From the NCBI GenBank assembly GCA_018806915.1, contig JAGKQI010000105.1, positions 1,364,001-1,428,000 of the forward strand: a stretch of 64,000 nt of DNA, in the 5' to 3' direction. This DNA is from Phytophthora colocasiae. Lineage: Eukaryota; Oomycota; Peronosporomycetes; Peronosporales; Peronosporaceae. The stretch's first letter is position 1. Each line of letters begins with the position of its first letter. This document shows, piece after piece, positions 28,306 to 38,431 of the stretch. The position numbers and the translations under genes were made by a program. The notes under the pieces were generated by a model. The model was given only the letters and a program-made list of their open reading frames with translations, was not told the origin of the DNA and searched no databases.

Positions 28306-29261
28306 TGGTTTTGTGGCTGGCCATTATATTGCGATATGGCTGGCAGTCGGCAACAGCGACAAACTCGTTCTGCTATTATTTGATTCAGACTTCAGGATTT
28401 GGTGTGGGCCATGCATGGTACGGTAAGGATCACACACTGTGTGACACAGCACGATGCATCGTATGGAGAGGTGTTGCTCATCAGCGTCGAACGGCAGGAC
28501 GATGATTATGCTGGAGTCGAGATTATGGGGCTGATGATGCAGTGGCATGGTTTACGAGGCTCATCGGAATGGATGGATGTGGTTCCAAGTGCTAGGAGAG
28601 AGCTGGCGCTGTGCATGTAGATAGAGGGCCAAGACAATTCATCCGGATCTGTGCGATAGCATGCCATGACAGTAAAGCACGCGCAATTGAAACCAAATGA
28701 CTATGTATTTCAAGCAAAGACAACAACCATTTGAGTTTTTCGTTCTACTTCGTACTTGTTCAAAGGATGAAACAGCTATTCAAGTACCATTTAGTATCAA
28801 ATCCGATTGCACGTGCCGTAGCATACAAACGCGCAAACGCTCAGCACAGCACAGATCTTGTTCTCATTCATCCGGAGTTATACAACGAATGTTCGGTTGT
28901 TATCCTTGGTTTACGGTAACCAAAAAATGCATCGACACTTAGCGACTGCATTTTTTAGTTGGTAACCAAAAAATGTATCAATACTTAGCGACTCGTAAAC
29001 CAAGGACAAATATACACCGAACATTCGTTGTACAGTATCAACTTGATACGGACAACGGATGAATGAGAACAAGATCTGTGCTGTGCCGATTGCTTGCGGA
29101 GACAAAACCAATTTCCAGGACGTCATGATCAAGTAGCTATCCAAGGTCTTGACCACTTATACACAGATCTTTTAGGTTGGAAATGTCGTCGTGCGTAAAC
29201 CGCTTTGATATTGAAGTCAGTTTTACTGTGAGGCACAGTCTGTGCCTAGCTACATGTAAGC
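28306..29261. promoter_or_regulatory. Effector promoter region with a long foldback hairpin (unit 2)
   Basis: Bases 28306-28836 are the effector upstream region and are the reverse complement of 46416-46901 in unit 3. The foldback repeat 28844-29086 follows. Then comes the carboxypeptidase 3' flank, which carries a scrap of the methyltransferase 3' end (about 29165-29210, GGTTGGAAATGTCGTCGTGC and downstream). No protein gene was recognised. Confidence 0.6.
28844..29086. repeat. Foldback inverted repeat, arms about 115 nt (unit 2 copy)
   Basis: The outer 16 bases (GCACAGCACAGATCTT, 28844-28859) are a perfect inverted match to 29071-29086. The match continues inward with small interruptions through CATTCATCC, CGAATGTTCGG, CCTTGGTTTAC and CTTAGCGACT. 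The transcript would form a long hairpin. The same structure is at 49705-49947, and only its right arm remains in unit 1 (about 25290-25370). Confidence 0.85.
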
Positions 29262-30508
29262 TTACATGATGCTCATAACGCTCTCGTCCTTGATCATGGC
29301 CTCCTTGTCCAACCACTGCTGCTCAGATTCGTCCGCAACTTGCATGCGCTCGCCCTCTTGCTCCTCAGGCAGAGTGAAGGCCTTGAGCAGCGCCAGCGCA
29401 TTCTTAGGCTGATCGAGAGGCACCATGTGACCTGCTTCGTACACTTGCTGGAAGGTAAACGGCCCGACCTGACGAATGCGACCAGCCTTCTTGCCGTCGA
29501 CGGTCCATTCCTTGTCTTCCGCAGCCACGAACTCGTCATGCTTGCTCCACAGCAGCTCCAGCGTCCAGGCCTTGCACCCCATCCAGTTCACAATAAAGTC
29601 CGCATCACCAGCGTACACAAGTCCTCTGATACCAGCTTCCAACATGGGCGGCACCAGCTGCTGGAAGTTCTTCATCCAGTCGAACGAGAAGCCCGCGTGA
29701 ACCTCCATGTTGCAGCTCTGCCACTTGGCACTCTTGGGGCTCACATGCAGCTTCTTCAACGTGCTTTCTAGCCTCAGGAACTTCTCCACGTGAGAGAAAT
29801 CATAGCACATGGGAAAGTGCTCACCTTTGGCTCGAATGTCGTACACATTCAACCCCGAAGCCGAGTAAGGCGCCACCAGAGCTGCATTGCAGAACGTCTG
29901 CGCCGCCAGACAGCTGTCTTGGTGGTTTGGCAGCTAGAAATCATGCCCACACAGAGCGACACAGCAGCTTTCATAGCCAAATACACTGGGTACGACACGG
30001 CCTTGACGCCGTACGTGTTGTTGTAGGCCATGTCGGGGTAGTATTTGTACTGCACCTCTGGATCCGTCAGTCCGTTGCCAATACCAAAACCCTGTAGATT
30101 AATGTGCACAGGTCCTTCCTTCTGCTGGTTGCCCATGAAGATCCTGTGGGAGATGGCAGGCACATAGTGGCCAGCATAGCTCTCTCCGAAAACGTAGAAC
30201 GGAAGTTTCTGATACTCTGGTTTGGCCTGGAAGAATTCCTGCAGGAAGTGGAACATATCGTCGCCCACTTCCTTCTCAGAGGTGGCGTACTCGCTTCGCT
30301 CTCCATAGCTGAAGCCCACACCGACTGGTTGGTCGATCCACATGACGTTGGCACGTTCATTCCACGAGTACGGATTGCTCTTAAGTGACAGATCGTCGTT
30401 CACGGAGCAGGGGCCATTCTCTTGAAGTAACGCCAAGATGGAGCTGCATCCAGGGCCACCCGTGAGCCAGATGATCAATGGATCAGTGGACGGGGAGCCG
30501 CGGGATTC
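29262..30508 (-). pseudogene. Serine carboxypeptidase (unit 2), cut by the Gypsy element and frameshifted
   Basis: Corresponds to residues about 65-476 of the intact enzyme at 50123-51553. A one-base deletion near 29915-29925 (AGACAGCTG for AGACAAGCTG in the intact copy, plus strand) shifts the frame after SSCQTTK. The catalytic Ser (GESYAG), Asp (GDADF) and His (EAGHMV) are all still encoded, in two frames. The 5' part is missing: the Gypsy LTR starts at 30509, and on its far side (45201-45225) only about 20 bases of the gene remain before unrelated sequence. Confidence 0.92.
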
Positions 30509-30938
30509 TGTCGCGACCTGTTAAGGATCGGGTACTAGCGGGCTGTTATGTGAGTGCAGGTCCAGGCAGGGAGTTAGAAGACTAACTTAAACAAATATAA
30601 GTCACTTGTTGTTGTTCTTCTTCTTAGCAGGTAAATTCACGACTGACTAGTTATATAGGGAGCTCATTTCACTCCAATGCACACTTTGTAGGGACGACTC
30701 CCCGTCGATAGCGTAGGGCGAGAGCCCTCGGAGATGTCCTCCCTCCGCACGACACTCGCGGGAGGACGTTAATGGACCGTTCGGGTGTAGTAAAAGGGGA
30801 CAAGTCCCAGAGAGGACCTCGGACAATATACTACGCCAAGTAGTCACAACACGGCGAGTACGACGGATTGCAATGCCCCAAGGCATGGGGCACAGCCGAA
30901 CTCGCTGGTTCGGGGGTCTCATTCCCGGGCACGGGACA
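30509..30938 (-). repeat. Gypsy LTR, left copy (3' LTR of the minus-strand element)
   Basis: 430 bp, TG...CA. It differs from the right LTR by an AA indel in the A-run near 30793, a T/C change shortly after it, and an A/G change near 30880. A purine-rich GGTCGGGGAGTTT on the minus strand (30951-30939), next to the LTR, is the likely polypurine tract. Confidence 0.93.
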
Positions 30939-31077
30939 AACTCCCCGACCATAAGCCGAGCGTCCTCGGTCGGCTCGGTCGTGCTCCATGTCGCGGAGGC
31001 ATTGGACCACGCGCTGCTCTTCCACATTTAGGACAACGGCGGCTTCGCCAGACTCGACACCAGGAGGGTAAGAGGTC

Positions 31078-31143
31078 GAAGGCGAAGTAGTCGTAGGCGA
31101 AGTAATCATAGGCGAAGTAGTCGTAGGCGAAGTAGTCATAGGC
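31078..31143. repeat. 15-bp tandem repeats
   Basis: About four copies of GAAGTAGTCGTAGGC with one or two changes. On the minus strand they encode a Thr-Ser-Pro run (TTTSPTTTSP-like) within the reading frame 31385-30831, possibly a stalk-like region downstream of the membrane ORF. Confidence 0.7.
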
Positions 31144-31302
31144 GCATCACACGAAGGTCGTCGTGGAAGGACCGAACTTCGCTTCCCGAGGGGAGTAGCT
31201 GTAGGACGACTAGTAGCAGTAGAGTGTACCCTCGACCCATGGAGACTGGCGAGGCATGCAGCTTCGCGACGATTACATCGATTAACTTCGCGGCGAACCG
31301 AC

Positions 31303-32092
31303 CTAAGTGCCTTCTTTACCACTACACGAGGAGTAGCTTTCTCCAGATGCCCACTCCATTGACTCAAACGCCATATATGGGTCACACCCCACCACCACTA
31401 CTATAACAGTCGCGGAAGTCAACCAGCTGGTCCACTTGAACATCAGGTTGAGCGAGTTCGCGAGGACCAGTAAAGCAGCCAAACCAGTAGTTCCTAAGGC
31501 TAGGAATTCCAACAAGTCGAATAATCTCATGGGGAGGTGGACGACCAGAGAGAGAACTAGCAACACGAACCAGCAGAAGCCCTTGACGATAGCCACGACA
31601 CGTTGACAGACGGTGGCCCAAGCTTCCCACGACGCGCGAGAGTAAGCTATAGGAATAACCCGACCGCATACTCAGGTCAGGGATGTAATCACCAAACGTG
31701 ACGAGTAGAGCCGTCCACCAACTCCGTAGCATCACCCCATATTGGCCATACTCGGCTTCACCTTCCTCGAGCACTTGGACGGGAACAGCAAAGAAGGCAT
31801 TCCACAGGGCGAAGGCATATGAGGGTCCAGTAAGTTGGTTGAGTTCTGGGTCACGGAGAACGTCCTGGTAGCGAGTTACGAAGTCGACCATCATTGTCGA
31901 GTTTACAGATACTACCATCCAAGCTTGAGTCACTAACGACCAGACAACTCCGCGGACTGAAGACGTCAGCACCCAGATTGTCACCGTCGCCAAATAGGCA
32001 GGAAGTAGTTCAAGACGAAAGTAGTGATCGTACGCCGACTGCAGTAGCTCAAACATGTCGTAGGCAGGTGGGAGTCGAGAGTTGGAATTCAC
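31303..32092 (-). pseudogene. Membrane-protein ORF downstream of pol, frameshifted
   Basis: The frame from 32092 encodes a helical, hydrophobic protein (segments near YLATVTIWVLTSSVRGVVW and YAFALWNAFFAVPVQVL). At about 31660-31640 the protein-like sequence moves to another frame (WEAWATVCQRVVAIVKGFCW) and continues with two clear membrane helices (FVLLVLSLVVHL, LAALLVLANSLNLMF) to a stop at 31303. The product would be about 260 residues with four or five membrane segments. Its place after integrase is where env-like genes sit in some Gypsy elements. I see no similarity to a known envelope protein, and the role is unknown. Confidence 0.55.
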
Positions 32093-32486
32093 ACGGGAGT
32101 CACTTGTTCAGGGCGAGTCCAAAGAGGAAGTGAGAGTGGCACAGCATAAGCTCCAGTCAAACAAAACGTTCGACTCATTAGGAAGCTTCCTTACCCCAAA
32201 GGGAAAAGAGTGGAGAGCCGTACACTTTACTTTCGTATGGGGAAGAGTTCGAGAAATCCCACTGAGCAGTTCCCGTCAATTCCCGAGGTCTTTCACGGAG
32301 ATTGTCCGGAAATACGCACGTCTCGTCCCAAGACACAATGGGGCACAGGACAAAGCCTCCTAGAGGGCAACGTAAGCACGGAGGCTGTATAGTCACTCGC
32401 CCAGCCAACGAGTGGCTCTCATTCTCCAACTTGCCTCGTAGCCGACACAAAGACCACCAGTCCCCAGTTTCTTTCCCAGTATCACC

Positions 32487-34136
32487 ATGGGCGCAACCAA
32501 GTCCGCCCCCGGCACACCCCGTCCTGCTTCGCCGTCAGCCGCCGCGTCGACCACTGGATCGTTGAATGACGAGATTGTAAAGCAGATTGCAGCCATCATC
32601 GTCCCGGGAGTGACTTCATCGGAGGAGAGAATCAAGAAGCAGGCACAGCGGGAATTCTGGTCAACCATGAGGGAGAAATTATCCGTGAATGAAAGCTCTT
32701 CGGGTCTGTTCGTCTTAGACCAGGTAGCCCTGGCCATCCTCGACGACACGGACGACAAGGACTCGGCCTTCACTGACCCCGTGATGCTGCTGCCAAAACC
32801 TTCGGCACAGCGAGAGGCTACAAACGCCTATGTCCACGACAGGTTTTCGAACACACACGACCTCCCGAACCCGGAAGTCAACTCGGCACCAGTAATTCAC
32901 GGCAATGCGCCCCCTGTTGCGAAGATTACACCCAAGCACAAAATCACAAAGAAGAAAGGGAAGGAGACGCCGTCCGAGGCCGCCACAAGCGCAGCCCTCT
33001 TGGCTTTGGGCAAAGATAAAACCCCTTCAGCGTTGGGCAAACGGAAATCGTCTCTCAAGGCGCCCAAAGAGGCAAAGAAGGCGAAGGAGTCAGACGACTC
33101 AGCAGCAGCTCCACCCGAGACTGATTTCAGTCCCCTCGTCCTCGCTGATAACACGCTAGCCAGAATCGCCGCGGACATTGAAGCTATATACCGTCGGGCG
33201 TCTAACATGAACAAGTTCTGCTTTGAGCTCGCATACCCGTGGGAACATTCAAAAGTGTGGTACGATCCTCTCGAGAACCAAGATCTGCACACAGCACACT
33301 GGCGTTTCTGGATGGCTAACCGCAGCCGCTTCTTCGAGTGGCAACTTCAGGCTCCACTTCGGAGTTCAACAGCCAAGGGTCAGAGGCGTCGCTGGAAGCA
33401 GTTGGCTTGCACTGAGCGACTCAAGTTTTTAAGTCACTGTATCGAGAACTGGGGCTACTATGAGTTCCTGCGACTCTTCGAGGGAGTCGAACAGGATCGC
33501 TTACTCATGTGGATGGGAGGACAGCCGGGCAAGAATGCTCCGGATGCCAACAAGTACGAAGGCCCCACTATCCAGAATCTCACGAGTCTATACGCTCAAG
33601 ACCGAGCGGCCTACCACGCTCGCGTAAAGGGGGCGTTAAAACCGTTTCAGCTGGATCAGGGAGGTTTTCGCAACATCACCTCCTTGTTAGTGTTCACCAA
33701 TGCCCTGGATCCAGACCAGAAGCCTGAGAATCGCTTGACCGACGAGGCTTTAGCCCTGGTTCGCAGAGACGTTTGCTCCAAGGAAGATCCCGACAAGGAA
33801 CGATGGGTTGGCGATCGTCTTTCGGGAGTCTGGTACAAGCTGACTCACTGCAGCCGTATCGAGAAGTTGGAGAGGGAGATAAGGGAGAAGGTCAAGGCCG
33901 GCACCTACAAGCCTTCGTTCATTCCACCATTCAGCGCCAAAGAGGAGAGCGTGCCGGGGTTTACGCGCTGGATCCGTCCGGATGGCAGCCACACCGCTGA
34001 GGTAGCAACCCCGCTGGGAGGAATTCCCGGGAAGAGAGGGTCGGAAGAGAGCGAGTCTGGAGGTGAGAGTGACTTCGAGGAGGACGATCTCGACGAGGAG
34101 AAGCCGCCTGCGCCAGCTAAGTATGCGCCAGAGTGA
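32487..34136 (+). CDS. 549-aa ORF antisense to the Gypsy genes, function unknown
   Basis: A long uninterrupted frame that runs opposite to gag-pol, between pol and the left LTR. The N-terminal 230 residues are low-complexity (Ala/Pro/Ser, then Lys-rich with KKKGKE-type runs, likely nuclear). Residues about 230-480 look like a folded domain rich in Trp and Tyr (WEHSKVWYDP, HWRFWMANRSRFFEWQLQ, CTERLKFLSHCIENWGYYEFLR). The C-terminus is acidic (SDFEEDDLDEE). Codon use looks like real coding sequence. I do not recognise a family. Antisense accessory ORFs are known in some LTR elements, and here it could be a captured gene or a regulator. Confidence 0.7.
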   Translation: MGATKSAPGTPRPASPSAAASTTGSLNDEIVKQIAAIIVPGVTSSEERIKKQAQREFWSTMREKLSVNESSSGLFVLDQVALAILDDTDDKDSAFTDPVMLLPKPSAQREATNAYVHDRFSNTHDLPNPEVNSAPVIHGNAPPVAKITPKHKITKKKGKETPSEAATSAALLALGKDKTPSALGKRKSSLKAPKEAKKAKESDDSAAAPPETDFSPLVLADNTLARIAADIEAIYRRASNMNKFCFELAYPWEHSKVWYDPLENQDLHTAHWRFWMANRSRFFEWQLQAPLRSSTAKGQRRRWKQLACTERLKFLSHCIENWGYYEFLRLFEGVEQDRLLMWMGGQPGKNAPDANKYEGPTIQNLTSLYAQDRAAYHARVKGALKPFQLDQGGFRNITSLLVFTNALDPDQKPENRLTDEALALVRRDVCSKEDPDKERWVGDRLSGVWYKLTHCSRIEKLEREIREKVKAGTYKPSFIPPFSAKEESVPGFTRWIRPDGSHTAEVATPLGGIPGKRGSEESESGGESDFEEDDLDEEKPPAPAKYAPE

Positions 34137-34900
34137 AGGAGTAGCAGTGTTTCGCCGTAGCAGTAAGATGACAGTTCATATCACTTCGTGTAGTCATCAG
34201 TTCCAACAGCGTAATCTCAGATCACTTGCTTGTATTGCCCACACTATTCTTGTCAGGATCGCCCCTTTTCACGAGTAGTAGAGTCAGCCACCAGTTTAGT
34301 AATACTCAAGGTCACAGGGCGAATTCATCCCGCCACCAGTCTCCCAAGAGAGAAGGGATCACCAAGTCGTTAAGATCACGGCGTAGCTGATAGTCCCTGA
34401 AGTCGGCAAAGTCACCATGCGACGGTCAGTTGCCGAAGTAGTCAAAGTCACCGCGCGACAGTTAGTCGTCGAAGTCGTCAAAGTCACCACGCTACAGTCA
34501 GTCGTCGAAGTCGTCAAAGTCACCACGCGACAGTCAGTCGCCGAAGTAGGCAGAGTTCATCTAGTGGTAGTAATTCATCAAAGAGAGGTCAATTCGTCAA
34601 GCAGCAGCCAGTCACCCAGTAGAGTTCAATCGTCGAGCAGTAGTCAGTCACCAAGTAAGTAGTCGATCCCCAGTAGCTGTCCGCTCCGACAACTAGTAAT
34701 AGTCGGCAGTCACGACTTCCGCCGCGAGTACCCCAAGCTAAGTAACCGCCGGAAGTCCACAGATTCACGTAGGGACAGTCATCGGACCATCCAAATGCAG
34801 TAAAAGAAAATGAAAAGAAGAGTGTTCCACTTGAACACTCGAGTCGCAAGACTTATCGTCAAGAGGAGTCGTCACCGTCTTGACTAGTCCAGCTTATTCC
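34137..34900. repeat. Non-coding Gypsy segment with 36-bp tandem repeats
   Basis: Bases about 34417-34560 are four imperfect copies of a 36-bp unit ending GTCAAAGTCACC. They are followed by AGTCA-rich sequence to 34680. The stretch lies between the tail-to-tail ends of pol and the antisense ORF and probably forms their 3' regions. No gene was recognised. Confidence 0.65.
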
Positions 34901-37330
34901 TTAGAAGAGTAACTCATCCTCGTCGACAGCCGCGTTGGCGTCGACCAGCCGAGCACTACGGCGGAGTTGAGGGAGTCCCTGTTCTTTTCGCCGAGTACTC
35001 TCGAACAATGTGATCAGCGCGTCAAAGTCAGGGCGTAGGGAAGTCGCAGGCAACCAACTCGTCTCGTAGGTAGCAAGTAGTACTAGATACTGCAACTCGC
35101 CGGCTTTCTTCCTTCGAGCAAGTATGTCGACCACCGGTAGACACGCTCCGGCGAAAGCAGTTTCTTCAGATCCAATGACAAGTCGTTCGATATAGCTTGT
35201 CGAGGGTAAGTCTTCCTCAGCGAGAGGACCCTCGTCATCCTCACCCGGTGTAGTAGTAATGCCTTCAGGTACTTCGGTAGGAAAAGGTCGACTCCAGCGA
35301 CCCCGAAATGGTTTGAGTCGGTTTACATTGATGGTGACTACTCTGTTCGGGTGAGTCGGGATGGCGACGCGGTAGGCGTTCTCACCAACAGTGCCAACTA
35401 TACGATAGGGGTTGTGCCAGGAGAAAGCCAATTTCTTCGAAGTCTTCTCTCCCCGGCGAGCTCTGAAATATTGGTAGACCCAAACTGCATCACCTTCCTC
35501 AAACTTAGTAGCGACCTGATTTTGTAGTCGTTGTCCGTGGCGACTCTGGGCCTTAAGTAGTTGTCTTTCTACCAGTCGGCGGGTATCACGAAGCGATAAG
35601 TAGAGTCGTCGACGGTAAGTAGCGACCTCGTTACTTTTCCACTGAGCGGAGATGTTCAGGAACGCCAAGTCGAGAGGCAACACGGGGTCACGGCCGTACA
35701 GACTGAAGAATGGAGAGTCACCGAGAGCCTCGTGGTAGGAAGTACGATAAGCGAAGAGTACTCTAGGTAGATACAAGTCCCAGTCATCTTGAGACTCACT
35801 TACATACATGCGCAGCATTCCGATCAGAGTCCCATTAAAGCGTTCGACGAGTCCCTGAGTCTGAGGGTGGTAAGCAGCTCCGAACAGCTTTTTAATTCTT
35901 AGAGTCTCATACAGCGACCTCGCTAACTCGGAGATAAAATTCGACCCTTGATCACTTAGTAGTTTTTCAGGCACTCCATGTCGCGAGATCACTTCGTTCA
36001 CCATAACTTCCACGAAAGTCACAGAGTCCAAACGTTCGACCGCAAAAGCTTCTACCCACCGAGTGAAGTAGTCAGCAAATACTAGGATGAACTTGTTGCC
36101 TCTTGGAGTAGTTACGAGCGGACCGACTGCATCCACCACGAGGAGTGAAAAGGGACCAGACAGTTCTTGAATCGGCATTTTCTGCATGAGTCCATTCCGC
36201 CAAGGGCGGTAACCTTTGCCACTACCACAGACCGTACACTCGCGGACATATTCAACGACGTCCTTCTTCCAACCATGCCAGTAGGCGTGCTTTCGCACCT
36301 TGTCCATAGTTTTGGTGACTCCTACGTGCGCAGCAAAGACGTCGGAGTGGCAGTGATGCAGTACAGTTGCGACGTAAGTAACAGGGATCACAGGTACTTC
36401 CAGTGATCGAGCTGGGCCAGCTCGAGCTTTCAAATGAACTCGCCGCATTAGGATCCCGTTCTTCACGGTGTAGTGAGGAGCCAAGGACAATACCTTCGCT
36501 CGCAGTTGGGCATCTAGTGCTAGGGCGCCACTCTCTAGGAAGGCAATCATAGCGAGTATCCACGGGGTGCGTTTCTGCTCTTCCTTAAAGCGTGCCTGAT
36601 CCAGCCCGAAAACGTCAATGGGGGAAACTAGTAGTTGTTCTTCGTCCAGAGGAGTCTCCCCCGGCGGCGGGGCCGGAGTGGCAGCTTCGGCAGTAAGTTC
36701 TTCGACGGGGAGTCGCTCCCCGACCACGACTTGATCACTTCCTCCGGTACTAGTAGGAGTAGTTCCAGCGACTTCGTCGGTCGCGACTTCAGTCTCGCCC
36801 TCCCCGACCAGGGCAGGAACCGGTTCATTCTCGTTAGCTTCGTTCAGTAATTCGGCCATAGTAACAGCGTTGACTGTCACTGCATGTAGTCTAGAGAGTC
36901 CATCAACGTGACCCATGGAAGTACCTGGCCGGTGATACACTTTGAACCGTAACTGGGACAACTCCATCGCCCACCTGGCTAGCTTGGCGTTGCTAGTCCT
37001 GTTAGCGTCACTGAACACCCACAGTAGTGCCTTGTGGTCAGTGAAGAGGTCGAACTCACAACGGTCGAGGTAGCACCTGAACTTGCGAGTCGCCCACACG
37101 ATTCCCCAGCACTCGATTTCCGAAGTACCATCCTGGTGGTTCACCCAGTTCTTCTCGGATCCAACTAACAGCTTACTTGCGTAGGCGATAGCTCGGTCAC
37201 GACCCGCGACTTCTTGCATCAAGCAGGCACCCACGGCCAGCTTCGAGGAGTCGACATAAAGCTTAAACCGTTTGTGGAAGTCGGGGTAGACTAAAATAGG
37301 GGGCTCGACTAGCTTACGTTTCAGTTGCAC
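34901..37330 (-). CDS. Gypsy Pol: RNase H, integrase, chromodomain (809 codons)
   Basis: The N-terminus is the RT thumb/RNase H region (YVDSSKLAVGACLMQ; FDLFTDHKALLWVF; GHVDGLSRLH). The integrase has an HHCC finger (HCHSDVFAAHVG...CTVCGSGKG) and a DDE core (D in VVDAVGPL, D in LLSDQGSNF, E in GLVERFNGT). Near residues 700-770 there is a chromodomain-like segment (VVDILARRKKAGELQYLVLLATYETSWLP), which in chromoviruses directs integration to marked chromatin. It is in a different frame from the RT segment. A few bases are missing around 37330 where the two should join (the W-x-x-x-CE-x-AF motif is incomplete), so this is a damaged single Pol. Confidence 0.92.
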   Translation of the reverse strand: MQLKRKLVEPPILVYPDFHKRFKLYVDSSKLAVGACLMQEVAGRDRAIAYASKLLVGSEKNWVNHQDGTSEIECWGIVWATRKFRCYLDRCEFDLFTDHKALLWVFSDANRTSNAKLARWAMELSQLRFKVYHRPGTSMGHVDGLSRLHAVTVNAVTMAELLNEANENEPVPALVGEGETEVATDEVAGTTPTSTGGSDQVVVGERLPVEELTAEAATPAPPPGETPLDEEQLLVSPIDVFGLDQARFKEEQKRTPWILAMIAFLESGALALDAQLRAKVLSLAPHYTVKNGILMRRVHLKARAGPARSLEVPVIPVTYVATVLHHCHSDVFAAHVGVTKTMDKVRKHAYWHGWKKDVVEYVRECTVCGSGKGYRPWRNGLMQKMPIQELSGPFSLLVVDAVGPLVTTPRGNKFILVFADYFTRWVEAFAVERLDSVTFVEVMVNEVISRHGVPEKLLSDQGSNFISELARSLYETLRIKKLFGAAYHPQTQGLVERFNGTLIGMLRMYVSESQDDWDLYLPRVLFAYRTSYHEALGDSPFFSLYGRDPVLPLDLAFLNISAQWKSNEVATYRRRLYLSLRDTRRLVERQLLKAQSRHGQRLQNQVATKFEEGDAVWVYQYFRARRGEKTSKKLAFSWHNPYRIVGTVGENAYRVAIPTHPNRVVTINVNRLKPFRGRWSRPFPTEVPEGITTTPGEDDEGPLAEEDLPSTSYIERLVIGSEETAFAGACLPVVDILARRKKAGELQYLVLLATYETSWLPATSLRPDFDALITLFESTRRKEQGLPQLRRSARLVDANAAVDEDELLF

Positions 37331-38385
37331 GAAAGCAGACTCGCAGTCAAAGGAACACCCTTGGCCTTCAGCCTCTCAATGGGTGCAGAGATAGCTGCAT
37401 ACCCCGGTATGTACCTCCGGAAGTAACTAGTCAGGCCCAGGAACGCGCGAACTGCACGGAGGTCACTGGGTCGCTCGACATTCATGACTGCCTTTACCTT
37501 CTCAGGGTTAGGAAGTATGCCGGAGGGAGTGACTATGTGACCGAGGAAAGCTACTTGGTCACGACCCCACTTGCACTTCTTCATCTTGAGTTTAAAACCG
37601 GCAGTCCTGAAGCGCTCGAGTACTTGTCGAAGTCGCACAAGGTGAGTTGGGAAGTCGTCACTGAATACTACACAGTCGTCCAAGTAGACTAAACAAGTCC
37701 TCCACTTCAAGTCAACAAGTACTCCTTCCATAAGTCGCTCAAAAGCAGGTACTGCGTTGCACAGTCCAAACGGCATAACTAGCCACTCGAACAGCCCAAA
37801 CTTGCAGGTGAAGGCTGTCTTCCCAACACTCCCCGCCGCCATCGGCACATTCCAGTACCCCGAGGCAATGTTCATGGTTGAGAAGAGCTTAGCATTTCCT
37901 AGCACATCCAGGATGTCATCGATGAGTGGCATCGGATAACAGTCTTTCACAGTCACCGCATTGAGTCGTCGGTAGTCGATGCAGAAGCGAATACCTCCGT
38001 CGGGTTTGCGGATCATCAGAACGGGACTGGCCCAAGGACTACTCGAAGGTTGGATGAGTCCCAAGTCCAGGTACTGCTGCACTTCGGCCTCCATCACATC
38101 GCCCTCAGCTTTCGAGACGCGATAGGGTCGCTGCTTGATAGGGGGGTGGTCACCAGTGTCTATCTCGAACTCGAGTAAGTGAGTCCGACCGGGTTTCATG
38201 GAAGTCTCGACAAACAAGTCTCTAAAGGACCCGAGTGTCTGCCTGAACAACCTCTTCTGTTCCTCACTCAACTTCGAATCGGTGAAGTCGACTGCAAACT
38301 CATCAGCTAGTTCCTTTTCGAGGTTCGGCATGGAGTGGAGTGACAAGTCAGGAGTAACGCCGGCAGCACTCACAACTGAAAGCAC
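37321..38385 (-). CDS. Gypsy Pol: reverse transcriptase part (354 codons)
   Basis: Canonical Ty3 RT motifs are present: RPYRVSKAE, SPWASPVLMIRKPDGGIRFC (domain 2), YPMPLIDDIL, FSTMNIASGYW (usual LDLASGYW), MPFGLCNAVPAFERLM and the catalytic YLDD, followed by FLGHIVTPSGI and AFLGLTSYFRRYIPGYA. The first codon is GTG in mid-protein, because the upstream end is out of frame with the protease segment near 38440. The downstream end runs out of frame at about 37340. All catalytic residues are intact. Confidence 0.92.
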   Translation of the reverse strand: MLSVVSAAGVTPDLSLHSMPNLEKELADEFAVDFTDSKLSEEQKRLFRQTLGSFRDLFVETSMKPGRTHLLEFEIDTGDHPPIKQRPYRVSKAEGDVMEAEVQQYLDLGLIQPSSSPWASPVLMIRKPDGGIRFCIDYRRLNAVTVKDCYPMPLIDDILDVLGNAKLFSTMNIASGYWNVPMAAGSVGKTAFTCKFGLFEWLVMPFGLCNAVPAFERLMEGVLVDLKWRTCLVYLDDCVVFSDDFPTHLVRLRQVLERFRTAGFKLKMKKCKWGRDQVAFLGHIVTPSGILPNPEKVKAVMNVERPSDLRAVRAFLGLTSYFRRYIPGYAAISAPIERLKAKGVPLTASLLSCN

Positions 38386-38431
38386 CCAGTCTCCCTCAGT
38401 GGTTCCCCTGGACTCGACAGGTCTTGAGTCA

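Noticed and set aside
30885..30938. tRNA-like stretch in the Gypsy LTR end (GGTTCGGGGGTCTCATTCCC)
   Set aside because: No cloverleaf can be formed with proper arms, and it is simply the LTR terminus present in both LTRs.
31078..31143. Possible CRISPR-like array
   Set aside because: Units are contiguous 15-bp tandem repeats without spacers, in a eukaryotic retroelement.
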